From Streptomyces sp. NBC_00459 (lineage in GTDB: Bacteria > Actinomycetota > Actinomycetes > Streptomycetales > Streptomycetaceae): a stretch of DNA of 64,000 bases. The stretch's first letter is position 1. The number at the start of each line of letters is the position of its first letter. The stretch is from assembly GCF_036013955.1 (NCBI RefSeq), contig NZ_CP107903.1:868001-932000 (forward strand), given 5' to 3'. The notes beneath the pieces were generated by a model. It was not told where the DNA came from. It did no database searches and was given only the letters and a program-made list of their open reading frames with translations. The position numbers and the translations under genes are program-made. Positions 44,736 through 53,510 of the stretch are shown in pieces.

Positions 44736-47700
44736 CTATCCGGCGGACTCCCCCGCCGTGGGCCGCCGCGAGGCCGCCATCGCCTCGTCGACGTCCGTCA
44801 GGGGACGCAGTCGGTAGCTGTACGAGTAGTCGCGGCCCGCGAACAGCTTGTACTCGTCGTGGGTGTGCGCGCCCCAGCTGTTGTCGCCTCCGACGCCCAT
44901 CTGACGGTGGCTCAGGCGCAGGACGACCTCGTCGCGCGGGGTGAGCTGGTAGTCGTGGCGGGCCCCGACCGACAGGTCCTCCGGTGTGAAGCGCGAGGCG
45001 TTGACCTCCAGGAGCGGTTCGGCGGAGACCAGCAGACCGGAGCCCTTGCGGTCGGTGAGGGCGATCCAGCGGACGTCGGTCTTGTTGCCGTTCTCCTGCG
45101 GGCGCAGATAGCCGCTCCACTGCCCGTCGACGGTGCCGGAGTACAGGCCCACGTCGGTGGCGTTGTTGCGGTCCCAGTGGTTCTCCTCGGGTCCGCGCCC
45201 GTAGTAGTGCAGCCGGTCCAGGCGGCCGGGCAGCAGGAGCAGGTTCCCGACCTCCGGGATGTACGGCAGTGAACTCGCCCCCGGGTGCAGGGTGTTGTCG
45301 ACCCTGATCTCACCGTTTCCGAAGACGGTGTAGGTGGTGGTGTACGTCGATGCCGGTGTCGTGGGCAGCGTGCCGGCGACCTTGATCTCGACGGCGCGGC
45401 CCAGCAGGGCGCGGACGCTCACGCCGGTCACCGCACGCCGGGTGCCCGCGTCGCGCCAGGTCTGGTTGCGGGTGTGCTGGCCGTTGCCCCGGTCGTTGTC
45501 GGTGGGCGCCCGCCAGAAGTTCGGGGTGGGCCCGGAGGTGATCAGCTGGGCGCCGCCCGCCTTGTACGACGTGATGACGCCGGTCGCCTTGTCGACGGTG
45601 ACCGAAAAGCCCTTGCCCTTGACGGTGACCGATGTGTCGCCGTCCTCGTGACGGAGCGCCGGGACGCTGTTCAGGGGCCTGGGCGTGACGGCGGGGCTGC
45701 CCGCGTCGAGGGCGAGTTGCTGCCGGGCCACCTCGAAGCCGGCCTTGGCCCACTTCGTGCTCTCCCTGGTGGTGAAGGACAGCTGGAGGAAGTACTCCGC
45801 ACCCGGCGCCGGGTCGTCCGGCAGCTCGAAGGGCACGGTGATGGCTTTGCTGGACAGGGGCGCCACGTCCAGCTGGGCACGGGTCAGCCTGCCGCGCCGG
45901 ACCACCCTTCCGTCGGCGACCAGTTCCCAACGTCCGTCGAATTCACGGAGGTTGGTGAAGAGGTGTTCGTTGGTGAGGGTGACCGCACCCGGCGTCGCCC
46001 CCGAAGTGATCTGCACCGCCTGGTAGATCCGCTTGACCTCGGCGGACTTGCCGGTCAGCCTGCGATCGGCGGTGATGATGCCGTCCCCGGCGAAGGCACC
46101 GTCGTTGGGATTGTCGCCCCAGTCGCCGCCGTAGGCGTAGAACGTCTTGTCGCGGGGCCGCTTCTCGGCGAGCCCGACGGTCGCGGCGTCGAACCAGAAC
46201 CGTACGCCGTCGTCGCCGGGGCCCCGGCTGCCGTCGGCCAGCTCGGCGGCGCTCAGCGCGCGGGCGTAGACGCGGGCCCGCCGGATGGTGCCGCTGAACT
46301 CCCGCGTGGGGTTGTCGATGTCGGTCGCCAGCGCGAGGGACGCGGTGTTGTTGTCGGGCCGCCGGGTGGTGTTTCTGGTGACCCGTGCCACGCCGTCGAC
46401 GTGGAGGGTCAGCGTGCCCGCCGTCGCGTCGAAGACACCCGCGACGTGGTGCTCCTTACCGGTCCAGTCGTCGGGCAGCGCCCACCACGCGCTGATCCAC
46501 TGGCCGCCGCCGTAGATGAAGAACTCCAGGGCTCTGTCCGACTGCTTCAGGGCGTACTGGGTGTCGCCCTTGGCGATGACGGGCTGGTGGTAGCCGAGGA
46601 AGTGCGGGGTGATCCACGCCTCCAGCGTCAGGGACCCGGTGAGGTCGAGGCGCTCGTCGCGGGCGAAGACCGTGCCGCCGGAGACGCCCTCGTCGCGGGT
46701 GAAGGTGCCGGCGGGGGCGATGATCTCACCGTGGAGCGCGGCGGGCCCGGTCTCGGTGAGCAGCTTGCGCGTCGGGGTGGGCCAGGCGAGGGCCTGGTCG
46801 ACGAAGTCCCAGATCCAGCCGCCCTGGAGGACGGGGTAGCGGCGGACGAGGTCCCAGTACTTCTTGAAGTTGCCGTTGGAGTTCCCCATGCCGTGGGAGT
46901 ACTCGATCATCACGTACGGCCGGGTGTCGTTGGTGTCCTTCGCGCGTTGCTCGACGCGGGCGGGACTGTCGTACATCTCGGAGCGGATGTCGCTGATCCC
47001 GGGGCGGTCGTCGCCCTCGTACTGGATGACCCGGGTGGTGTCGTAGGAGCGGATCCAGTCGTACATGGCGTTGAACGTGGTGCCGCCGCCCGCCTCGTTG
47101 CCGAGCGACCAGATGACGACCGAGGCGTGGTTCTTGTCGCGGTGGACCATGTTCTGGGCGCGGGCCACGCACGCGGTGGTCCACTCGGAGTGGTTGCCGG
47201 GGTACTGGCCCCGGACGCCGTGGGTTTCGAGGTTGGTCTCGTCCACGAGGTAGAGGCCGTACTCGTCGGCGAGTTCCAGCCACACCGGGTTGTTCGGGTA
47301 GTGCGAGGTGCGGACGGAGTTGATGTTCAGCCGTTTGATGATGCCGATGTCCTCGACCATGTCCGCGCGGGTGAGCGCCGAGCCGTGGACGGGGTGCATC
47401 TCGTGCCGGTTGGTGCCCCGGAAGGAGACCGGCTTGCCGTTGATGCGCATCAGCCCGTCCTTCAGGGCGAACTCGCGCAGGCCGACCCGGTGGGAGAGGG
47501 TCTCGATCACTCTGCCGGCCGGGTCGCGCAGGCGGAGCACGGCGGTGTAGAGGTTGGGGTGTTCGGCCGACCACAGCCGCGGCGCGGGCACGGCCTTCGC
47601 GGCCTGTACGGACTTCTCCTCACCGGCGCCGAGCGCGACGGTCTGCTGCAACGGACGCGACCAGACCGGGTGCCCGCCCGCGTCGTACAGCTGGGTCTCG

Positions 47701-48641
47701 ACCGAGTACTGGCCGGCGCCCTTGCCGCCGTAGTCCCGCACGTTCGCGGTGACCGACAGCTGGGCCGCCGTGTAGTCGTCGCTCAGCGGGGTGTCGAGGC
47801 GGAAGTCGCGCAGCCGCACGGCGGGCGTCGAGTAGAGGTACACCGAGCGGAAGATGCCGCTCAGCCGGATCATGTCCTGGTCCTCCAGCCAGTCGCCGTC
47901 GGAGTAGCGGTAGACCTCCACGGCTATCTGGTTGGTGCCCGGCTTCAGATACGGGGTGATGTCGTACTCGGAGGGGTCGTAGGAGTCCTCGTGGTAGCCG
48001 ACCAGCGTCCCGTTGATCCATACGTAGTGGGCCGACTTGACGCCTTCGAAGTGCAGGAACGTACGTCGTCCCGACCAGTCGCGCGGGAGCGTGAAGGTGC
48101 GGCGGTACTGGCCCACGGGGTTGTGCACGGTCGGCGCGGCCGGCGGCTGCACTTCCTCGCCCCGGCCGTTGGCACCCCACCATGGGTAGTCGCTGTTGAT
48201 GTAGATCGGGCTGTCGTACCCGTGCAGCTGCCAGGCGGAGGGGACGGGGATGGTGTCCCAGGCCCGGTCGTCGAGGTCGGTGCGGTAGAAGTCGGTGTCC
48301 CGGTCGTCGGGGCGGTCGACGTACGCGAACTTCCAGGTGCCGTCGAGGCTCTGCCGGTACGGGGAGCGGGTGCGGTCGGCGGCGAGTGCCTGGGCGAGGG
48401 TCGCGTACGGCATCAGCGTGGTGTGGGCGGGTTCGGTGCCGACGCGGAAGACGTCGATGTGGCCGTTCCACTCGGGGGTGACGTCCGACGTGTCCGCAGC
48501 GGCGGCCCGGTGTGCGGCGGCCGGTCCGGACAGGGCGAGCGCGCCGAGGACGGCGGCTCCTCCCTCCAGGAGACGGCGGCGGCTGACGGCCCGCTGGGCG
48601 CGGGCCGGCCGATCGGCGAAGGACTCGTGGGGGTGCGGCAT
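44736..48641 (-). CDS. Tat-exported GH2 beta-galactosidase with inserted LamG-like domain
   Basis: 1301 aa from ATG 48641 (GAGGAAGG at 8 nt). Tat signal SRRRLLEGGAAVLGALALSG. LacZ-like architecture: jelly-roll and immunoglobulin-like domains, TIM barrel (about 350-620) with acid/base Glu in SLGNEAGGG (near 515) and nucleophile Glu in MIEYSHGMG (near 578), and C-terminal Bgal_small domain (LHYYGRGPEENHWDRN). About 215 residues, including a LamG/concanavalin-like sandwich (LTGSLTLEAWITPHFLG...HHVAGVFDATAGTLTLHVDG), are inserted between WDFVDQ and YAYGGDWGD inside the barrel. Cleaves terminal beta-galactosides outside the cell. Confidence 0.93.
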   Translation of the reverse strand: MPHPHESFADRPARAQRAVSRRRLLEGGAAVLGALALSGPAAAHRAAAADTSDVTPEWNGHIDVFRVGTEPAHTTLMPYATLAQALAADRTRSPYRQSLDGTWKFAYVDRPDDRDTDFYRTDLDDRAWDTIPVPSAWQLHGYDSPIYINSDYPWWGANGRGEEVQPPAAPTVHNPVGQYRRTFTLPRDWSGRRTFLHFEGVKSAHYVWINGTLVGYHEDSYDPSEYDITPYLKPGTNQIAVEVYRYSDGDWLEDQDMIRLSGIFRSVYLYSTPAVRLRDFRLDTPLSDDYTAAQLSVTANVRDYGGKGAGQYSVETQLYDAGGHPVWSRPLQQTVALGAGEEKSVQAAKAVPAPRLWSAEHPNLYTAVLRLRDPAGRVIETLSHRVGLREFALKDGLMRINGKPVSFRGTNRHEMHPVHGSALTRADMVEDIGIIKRLNINSVRTSHYPNNPVWLELADEYGLYLVDETNLETHGVRGQYPGNHSEWTTACVARAQNMVHRDKNHASVVIWSLGNEAGGGTTFNAMYDWIRSYDTTRVIQYEGDDRPGISDIRSEMYDSPARVEQRAKDTNDTRPYVMIEYSHGMGNSNGNFKKYWDLVRRYPVLQGGWIWDFVDQALAWPTPTRKLLTETGPAALHGEIIAPAGTFTRDEGVSGGTVFARDERLDLTGSLTLEAWITPHFLGYHQPVIAKGDTQYALKQSDRALEFFIYGGGQWISAWWALPDDWTGKEHHVAGVFDATAGTLTLHVDGVARVTRNTTRRPDNNTASLALATDIDNPTREFSGTIRRARVYARALSAAELADGSRGPGDDGVRFWFDAATVGLAEKRPRDKTFYAYGGDWGDNPNDGAFAGDGIITADRRLTGKSAEVKRIYQAVQITSGATPGAVTLTNEHLFTNLREFDGRWELVADGRVVRRGRLTRAQLDVAPLSSKAITVPFELPDDPAPGAEYFLQLSFTTRESTKWAKAGFEVARQQLALDAGSPAVTPRPLNSVPALRHEDGDTSVTVKGKGFSVTVDKATGVITSYKAGGAQLITSGPTPNFWRAPTDNDRGNGQHTRNQTWRDAGTRRAVTGVSVRALLGRAVEIKVAGTLPTTPASTYTTTYTVFGNGEIRVDNTLHPGASSLPYIPEVGNLLLLPGRLDRLHYYGRGPEENHWDRNNATDVGLYSGTVDGQWSGYLRPQENGNKTDVRWIALTDRKGSGLLVSAEPLLEVNASRFTPEDLSVGARHDYQLTPRDEVVLRLSHRQMGVGGDNSWGAHTHDEYKLFAGRDYSYSYRLRPLTDVDEAMAASRRPTAGESAG

Positions 48642-48949
48642 GACCGTGGCCTTCCTCGGTACGACAGTGCGCTGCACGGACTGAGGGTGCGTCGGATCTT
48701 GTTCGTTACTGTTGACAAACCGACCCGGAATCCGGCAGCGCTGTGGTCATCGGTGGCGGCTCAACCCACCTGGGCGGTGCGGGAGATGATGCTGGGTCAG
48801 CACACAACTGCTGGTGACAGTGGGAGCTGCCGAGCCAGGCTCACCCTAGGACTTCGAACACAGCCGAAGCAAGAATCTTGTCGGACTCTGTTGGATCCTG
48901 ATGGCTCACCCAGTTCCCCTCTTGCCCAGTGACCCCGGGACACTCCTCG
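48642..48949. other. Intergenic region upstream of beta-galactosidase
   Basis: About 300 bp carrying the promoter for the minus-strand galactosidase gene and the 3' side of the P450 gene. TTGTCA on the minus strand and TTGT/ACAA half-repeats near 48700-48720 are weak promoter or operator candidates. No gene or strong palindrome seen. Confidence 0.35.
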
Positions 48950-50131
48950 TCAGGCGGGGGCGTCCCACAGCACGTTCAGGGCGGACGGCTTGCGGAAGAC
49001 CAGGCCCCGCACAGCGGCGGAGTGGTCCGGGTCGAGACGCAGGCCGGGCAGGCGTTCGAGGAGGCGGTGGAGGGCGATGCGGGTCTCCAGGCGGGCGAGG
49101 TGTGCGGCGAGGCAGTGGTGGGGCCCGTGGGCGAAGGCCAGTTGGAGGCGGGCGTTCTCGCGGCGGACGTCGAACCGGTCGGGGTCGGGGAAGACGGCGG
49201 GGTCGCGGTTGGCGCCGGTCAGGGAGACGGTGACCAGGTCGCCGCGGCGGATCGCGGCCGGGCCGAGGACGGTGTCCCGGGTGGCGTAGCGGTCCACGAC
49301 CGCGGCGCCCGGTTCGAGGCGCAGCGACTCCTCGATCGCGCCGTCCAGGAGGCCGAAGTCGTCCCGGACCAGAGCGAGTTGGGCGGGATTCCGGAACAGG
49401 TGCAACAGCGCGTTGGTGATCATCGCCTCGGTGGTCTCGATGCCCCCGAACATCAGCACGGCGACATTGGACGCCACCTCGGGCACGGTCAGCCGTTCGG
49501 CGGCGGAGACCAGGAGGGAGGCGGTGCTCCGTCCGGCGACGGTGGTTTCCACGGCGGCCCTCAGCTGCGCGTAGGCAGCCGTGCCGGCGGGGCTCGCCGT
49601 GTGTCCGGCGGTGATGTCGGAGACCGACCGCACGATGGCGTCGTACCAGGCGAGCACGGTGTCCGCGGTGGTGCCGGTGAGGCCGAGAGCCTCGGTGACG
49701 ACGGCGACCGCGAGGGGTCCGGCGAAGGCGCGTCGCAGATCGGCGGCGCCGGTGGTCGGGAGTGCGGTGATGAGCCGGTCGGTCTCGCGTTCGATGCAGG
49801 CGGTGAAGCCCTCACGTACCGCCCTCGGACGGAAGGGGGCGTTGAAGGGTTCGCGGTGGCGGGTGTGCCGGTCGCCGTCGAGGGAGAGCATGCTGGGGCC
49901 GACGACCTGGGCGGTGGAGAAGCGGGGATCGTCGACGGTGAAGGTCGCGGCGTCGCGCATCACGCTCAGGGCGAGGTCGCGCCGGGTCACCAGCCAGCCG
50001 TTCAACTCCGGCAGCCAGGAGACGGGTTCGTGGGCGCGCAGCAGCGCGAGCCTCGGATGCGGGTCGTCGGCGAGTTCGGCGAGGGTGGTGGCGGCGCCGA
50101 GCGGGCAGGTGTCGACGAGGCGGGGTGTCAT
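48950..50131 (-). CDS. Cytochrome P450
   Basis: 393 aa from ATG 50131 (an upstream ATG at 50170 could be coupled to the regulator stop). Class I bacterial P450: I-helix VLMFGGIETTEAM (A/G-G-x-D/E-T-T), K-helix EESLR, and heme loop FAHGPHHCLAAHLAR with the proximal Cys ligand. No ferredoxin is adjacent, so electrons come from a remote ferredoxin and reductase. It is last in the ABC-transporter operon, pointing to oxidation or demethylation of the imported compound (inference). Confidence 0.94.
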   Translation of the reverse strand: MTPRLVDTCPLGAATTLAELADDPHPRLALLRAHEPVSWLPELNGWLVTRRDLALSVMRDAATFTVDDPRFSTAQVVGPSMLSLDGDRHTRHREPFNAPFRPRAVREGFTACIERETDRLITALPTTGAADLRRAFAGPLAVAVVTEALGLTGTTADTVLAWYDAIVRSVSDITAGHTASPAGTAAYAQLRAAVETTVAGRSTASLLVSAAERLTVPEVASNVAVLMFGGIETTEAMITNALLHLFRNPAQLALVRDDFGLLDGAIEESLRLEPGAAVVDRYATRDTVLGPAAIRRGDLVTVSLTGANRDPAVFPDPDRFDVRRENARLQLAFAHGPHHCLAAHLARLETRIALHRLLERLPGLRLDPDHSAAVRGLVFRKPSALNVLWDAPA

Positions 50132-50177
50132 GCGGTGCGAACTCTCTCTCGGTGGCCGGTGCTCGGGCATGGGTCGC

Positions 50178-51037
50178 TCACTCGACGAACAGTCCCCGCG
50201 CCGCGGCCCGTGCGTCGAACTCCTCCAAGTGGGCCTGTGCGTCCGGCAGGGCGTCGCACATGGCCTCCAGCAGGACCTGCCCCAGCAGCATCGGAGCGCT
50301 CACGGTGTCGAACACCAGGCCGGTGCCCACGGCCGCCGGAAGCAGCAGATCGCTGTGGGCGGCCACCGGGGCGAACGTGCCGTCGGCGATCGTCACCACG
50401 GTCAGCCCCGCGTCACGGGCATGGCCGAGGGCGTCGAGGACCTCGCGCGGGTGGCGCGGCAGCGCGAAGCACAGGAGTGCGCTCGCACCGGCCTGCCGGG
50501 CGGCGTCGATCCGGTCGGCGAGCAGCGAGCCGCCCTCGTCGAGCAGCCGTACGTCGGGGTGGACCTTGGCCGTGAATAGGCGAACCCCCGTGCCTGGGCC
50601 GCAGCGGCGCGCAGCCCGAGCACCGGCAGCGGCCGGGAGGCGGCCAGCAGCCGCCCCGCTCGTTCCACGGGTCCGGGGTCCGCGAGCAGGGAGACGAGCT
50701 GCCGCAGGTTGTCGATCTCGGCCTGCACGGCTTGCTGGTACGGGTTGTTCGACCGTTCCCCGGCCTCCGCACCGGCGGGGGCGACCTCCCGGACATGTCT
50801 GCGCAGCGCCGGATACCCGTCGAAGCCGAGTGCGACCGCGAACCGCGTCACCGACGGCTGGCTGACGCCCGCCAGGTGGGCCAGTTCCACGCTCGACAGG
50901 AAGGGCACGTCCGCCGCCTGCCGGACCAGACAGTGCGCGATACGGCGCTGTGTCGGGGTGAGCCGGACGCCCTCGAAGAGCTGTTGGAGCCGGGCGGAGG
51001 AACCGGCCCGGGAGGCCGTGTCGGTGCCGTCGCTCAT
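50178..51037 (-). pseudogene. MurR/RpiR-family regulator disrupted by a frameshift
   Basis: The N-terminal RpiR HTH (LTPTQRRIAHCLVRQAADVPFLSSVELAHLAGVSQPSVTRFAVALGFDGYPALRRHVREV) and the start of the SIS domain (VLGLRAAAAQARGFAY) are in one frame. After about 50575 the SIS domain continues in another frame as FTAKVHPDVRLLDEGGSLLADRIDAARQ, ending MLLGQVLLEAMCDALPDAQAHL. One missing T in a short T run would join them. Either a real inactivating mutation or a sequencing error. The intact product would bind a sugar-phosphate-like ligand and control the transporter/P450 operon. Confidence 0.85.
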
Positions 51038-51127
51038 CTGCTCCCCGGGGCGGTCGTGTTCGGTCCCCTCTCCCCTGCCCGTGTACCGGGCGGGAGAGAG
51101 GGCGGACGGTGTGCGCGGCGAACCGGG

Positions 51128-52072
51128 TCAGCTCACGAGACCGGTGCTCGTCAGCCACTCCTTGGCGACGGTGCTGGAGTCCTCCTTGTCGTTGACGAGC
51201 TTCTTCATCATCTCCAGCAGGTCCTCGGTGGTGAGCTTCGCGGAGACGCCGTTGAGCGCCGCCTTGGCCGTGTCGTTCACCGCCGACTTGTAGACCAGGG
51301 GCGTGACGTTCTGCGAGGAGAAGAGGTTCTTCGGGTCCTCCAGGACCACCAGCTTGTCCTCGACGATGGCGGGGTCGGTGGTGTAGAGGTTGGCGGCCTG
51401 CACGTCGTCCGACTTGAGCAGCTTCACCAGGGTGGTCTGGGCACCCGCGTCCAGCGGCTGGAACTTGCCGAACTCGACGCCGTAGACCGTCTTCAGGCCG
51501 ACTCCGCCCTGGGTGCGGGTCTTGAACTCGGAACCGGCCCCGATCGTCATGTCCTTGGCGACCGGCTTGAGGTCGGCGAGGGTCTTGAGCTTGTACTTGG
51601 CGGCGGTCTCGGCGGTGACGGTCACCGAGTCCTTGTCCTCGGCCGCGGCGGAGTCGAGGATCTCCACGGTGGAGGGGAGCTTCGCCTTCAGCTCGGCGTT
51701 GACCTGCTCGGTGCTGGTCGCGGTGCTGTTCTTGTCGACCGCCACCGACAGCAGAGCGCCGTTGTACTCCGGGAAGACGCCGATACCGCCCTTCACGACC
51801 TGGTCGTAGTAGACCTCGCGGGCGCCGATGTCGAACTTCCGGGTCACCTTCAGGCCCTTGGCCTCCAGGGCCTGGGCGTAGATCTCGCCGAGCAGCTGGT
51901 TCTCGGGGAAGTTCGCCGAACCGACGACGATGGATTTCCCGCTGCCGCCGGTGTCGCTGTCGCCCGTCAGCGGATTGCTGCTGCTGTCGTCGCCTCCTCC
52001 GCAGGCGGTGAGCGAGAGCGCGGCGATCAGGCCGAACGCGGCGCCGCGGTAGATGCCTCGGTTGGTGCTCAT
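51128..52072 (-). CDS. Betaine-type ABC transporter substrate-binding lipoprotein (OpuAC/OsmX-like)
   Basis: 314 aa. Lipobox ALSLTACGGG. Two-lobed binding protein of the quaternary-ammonium type: IVVGSANFPENQLLGEIYAQALEAKGLKVTRKFDIGAREVYYDQVVKGGIGVFPEYNGAL and AGAQTTLVKLLKSDDVQAANLYTTDPAIVEDKLVVLEDPKNLFSSQNVTPLVYKS. Binds glycine betaine, carnitine, choline or a related zwitterion; related proteins also bind ergothioneine. Encoded after its two permeases and ATPase. The intervening 86 bp has short direct repeats (TTCAGAGG). Confidence 0.92.
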   Translation of the reverse strand: MSTNRGIYRGAAFGLIAALSLTACGGGDDSSSNPLTGDSDTGGSGKSIVVGSANFPENQLLGEIYAQALEAKGLKVTRKFDIGAREVYYDQVVKGGIGVFPEYNGALLSVAVDKNSTATSTEQVNAELKAKLPSTVEILDSAAAEDKDSVTVTAETAAKYKLKTLADLKPVAKDMTIGAGSEFKTRTQGGVGLKTVYGVEFGKFQPLDAGAQTTLVKLLKSDDVQAANLYTTDPAIVEDKLVVLEDPKNLFSSQNVTPLVYKSAVNDTAKAALNGVSAKLTTEDLLEMMKKLVNDKEDSSTVAKEWLTSTGLVS

Positions 52073-52158
52073 GGGGTGTCTTTCCTTTCTCGGAGCCCGG
52101 AGGCTCGGAAAATCAAGGGTTCAGAGGGCTCAAGGGGTTCAGAGGACTCGGAGGAGAC

Positions 52159-52848
52159 TCAGGACTTGGTCGGCGAGACCCGAAGGCCCGGCGAGACGAC
52201 GACGCGCCGCAGCGCGGTGAAGGCGACCTGGACGACGAGTGCCAGTACGACGACGACGGTCGAGCCGCCGATGACCAGCTCGTAGTCGTTGCGGGAGAGC
52301 CCGTCGACGATGAAGCGGCCGAGGCCCCCGAGACCGGGGTAGGCCGCGACGGTCGCGGTGGCCACGACCTGGATCGCGGCGACCCTGAGGCCGAGGAGGA
52401 TCAGTGGCAGCGCCATCGGCACCTCCACCCGGACCAGGACCTCCCACTCGGTCATACCGACCCCGCGCGCCGCGTCCCTGGTGGCGGGGTCCACGCCGCG
52501 GACGCCCTCGAAGGTGTTGATGAGGATCGGCGGGACCGCGAGGGCGACCAGGGCGACCAGTACGGGCGTCGTGCTGAGCCCGGCGAGGGTGACGACGAGG
52601 ACCACCAGACCGAAGGTGGGGATCGCCCGCGCCAGGTTCGCCACGCTGGCCACGGCGAACGCTCCACGGCCGGTGTGTCCGACGAGCAGCCCGAAGGCCA
52701 GCCCGATGAGGGCGGCGAAGAACAGGGAGATGCCGCTGTAGGTGAGGTGTTCGAGAAGCCGGTGAGGGATTCCGTCGTCGCCGTGCCACTGCTTCGAGGA
52801 CGTCAGCCAGTCCCCCACGAGCCGGACCTGGTTCAGGAAGTCGTTCAT
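52159..52848 (-). CDS. Betaine-type ABC transporter permease (second)
   Basis: 229 aa from ATG 52848, overlapping the first permease by 4 bp (ATGA). Multi-helix OpuCD-like permease with the EAA-type cytoplasmic loop TRDAARGVGMTEWEVLVRVEVPMALPLILLGLRVA. Helices at about residues 25-50, 55-80, 85-105, 150-170 and 180-205. Forms the channel with the other permease. Confidence 0.93.
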   Translation of the reverse strand: MNDFLNQVRLVGDWLTSSKQWHGDDGIPHRLLEHLTYSGISLFFAALIGLAFGLLVGHTGRGAFAVASVANLARAIPTFGLVVLVVTLAGLSTTPVLVALVALAVPPILINTFEGVRGVDPATRDAARGVGMTEWEVLVRVEVPMALPLILLGLRVAAIQVVATATVAAYPGLGGLGRFIVDGLSRNDYELVIGGSTVVVVLALVVQVAFTALRRVVVSPGLRVSPTKS

Positions 52849-53510
52849 GACGCCGTCACCTTGTTCCGGGACCACGGGGTCAGCAGCCGCTGTGCGAGCA
52901 CCAGAAGTGCGTCGGTGGCGAGTGCGAGCAGCATGATCAGCACGATCGCGGTGATGATCGGGGTCGGGAAGTCGAGTTGGAGACCACGGGTGATGTAGTA
53001 CCCGAGTCCGCCCTGCCCGATCAGTTGTCCCACCGCGACCAGGCTGATGGACGACACGGCGGCCACACGTACACCGGCGATGACGACGGGTACGGCGATC
53101 GGCAGTTCGACCTGGACGACACGCCGTATGGCGCCGAATCCCATCGCGGTGGCCGCGAGCCGGACCGGTTCGGGGACCGAGGCCAGCCCGTCCACGACGT
53201 TGGGCACCAGCACGGACAGCGTGTAGATCGTCAGCGGAATCATCACGGTGCGTTCGGTGAGCCCCGTGTACCGGACGAAGATCATGAACAGGGCCAGCGA
53301 CGGGATCGAGTACAGGATGTTCGCCACGGTCAGCACGGGCGGGTACAGCCAGCGATAGCGGTGGCAGAGGATGCCGAGAGGTACCGAGATGATCAGTCCG
53401 AACAGCACCGGCAGCAGACCGAGTCTCAAGTGGATTCCGGTGTAGTCGGCCAGTTCACCGGCGTGATCGCCGATCCACTGCCACCGGATGAGCGGTTCGT
53501 CGTCACTCAT
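52845..53510 (-). CDS. Betaine-type ABC transporter permease (first)
   Basis: 221 aa, OpuCB-like. N-terminal YTGIHLRLGLLPVLFGLIISVPLGIL, then the EAA loop PEPVRLAATAMGFGAIRRVVQVELPIAVPVVIAGVRVAAVSSISLV. About five membrane helices. Overlaps the ATPase gene by 4 bp and the second permease by 4 bp, so the three subunits are translationally coupled. Confidence 0.94.
   Translation of the reverse strand: MSDDEPLIRWQWIGDHAGELADYTGIHLRLGLLPVLFGLIISVPLGILCHRYRWLYPPVLTVANILYSIPSLALFMIFVRYTGLTERTVMIPLTIYTLSVLVPNVVDGLASVPEPVRLAATAMGFGAIRRVVQVELPIAVPVVIAGVRVAAVSSISLVAVGQLIGQGGLGYYITRGLQLDFPTPIITAIVLIMLLALATDALLVLAQRLLTPWSRNKVTAS

Noticed and set aside
45285..48932. 1215-codon plus-strand open frame opposite the beta-galactosidase
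   Set aside because: Antisense to a clearly real GH2 gene; composition (Val/Gly/Asp-rich repeats) is typical of a mirror frame.
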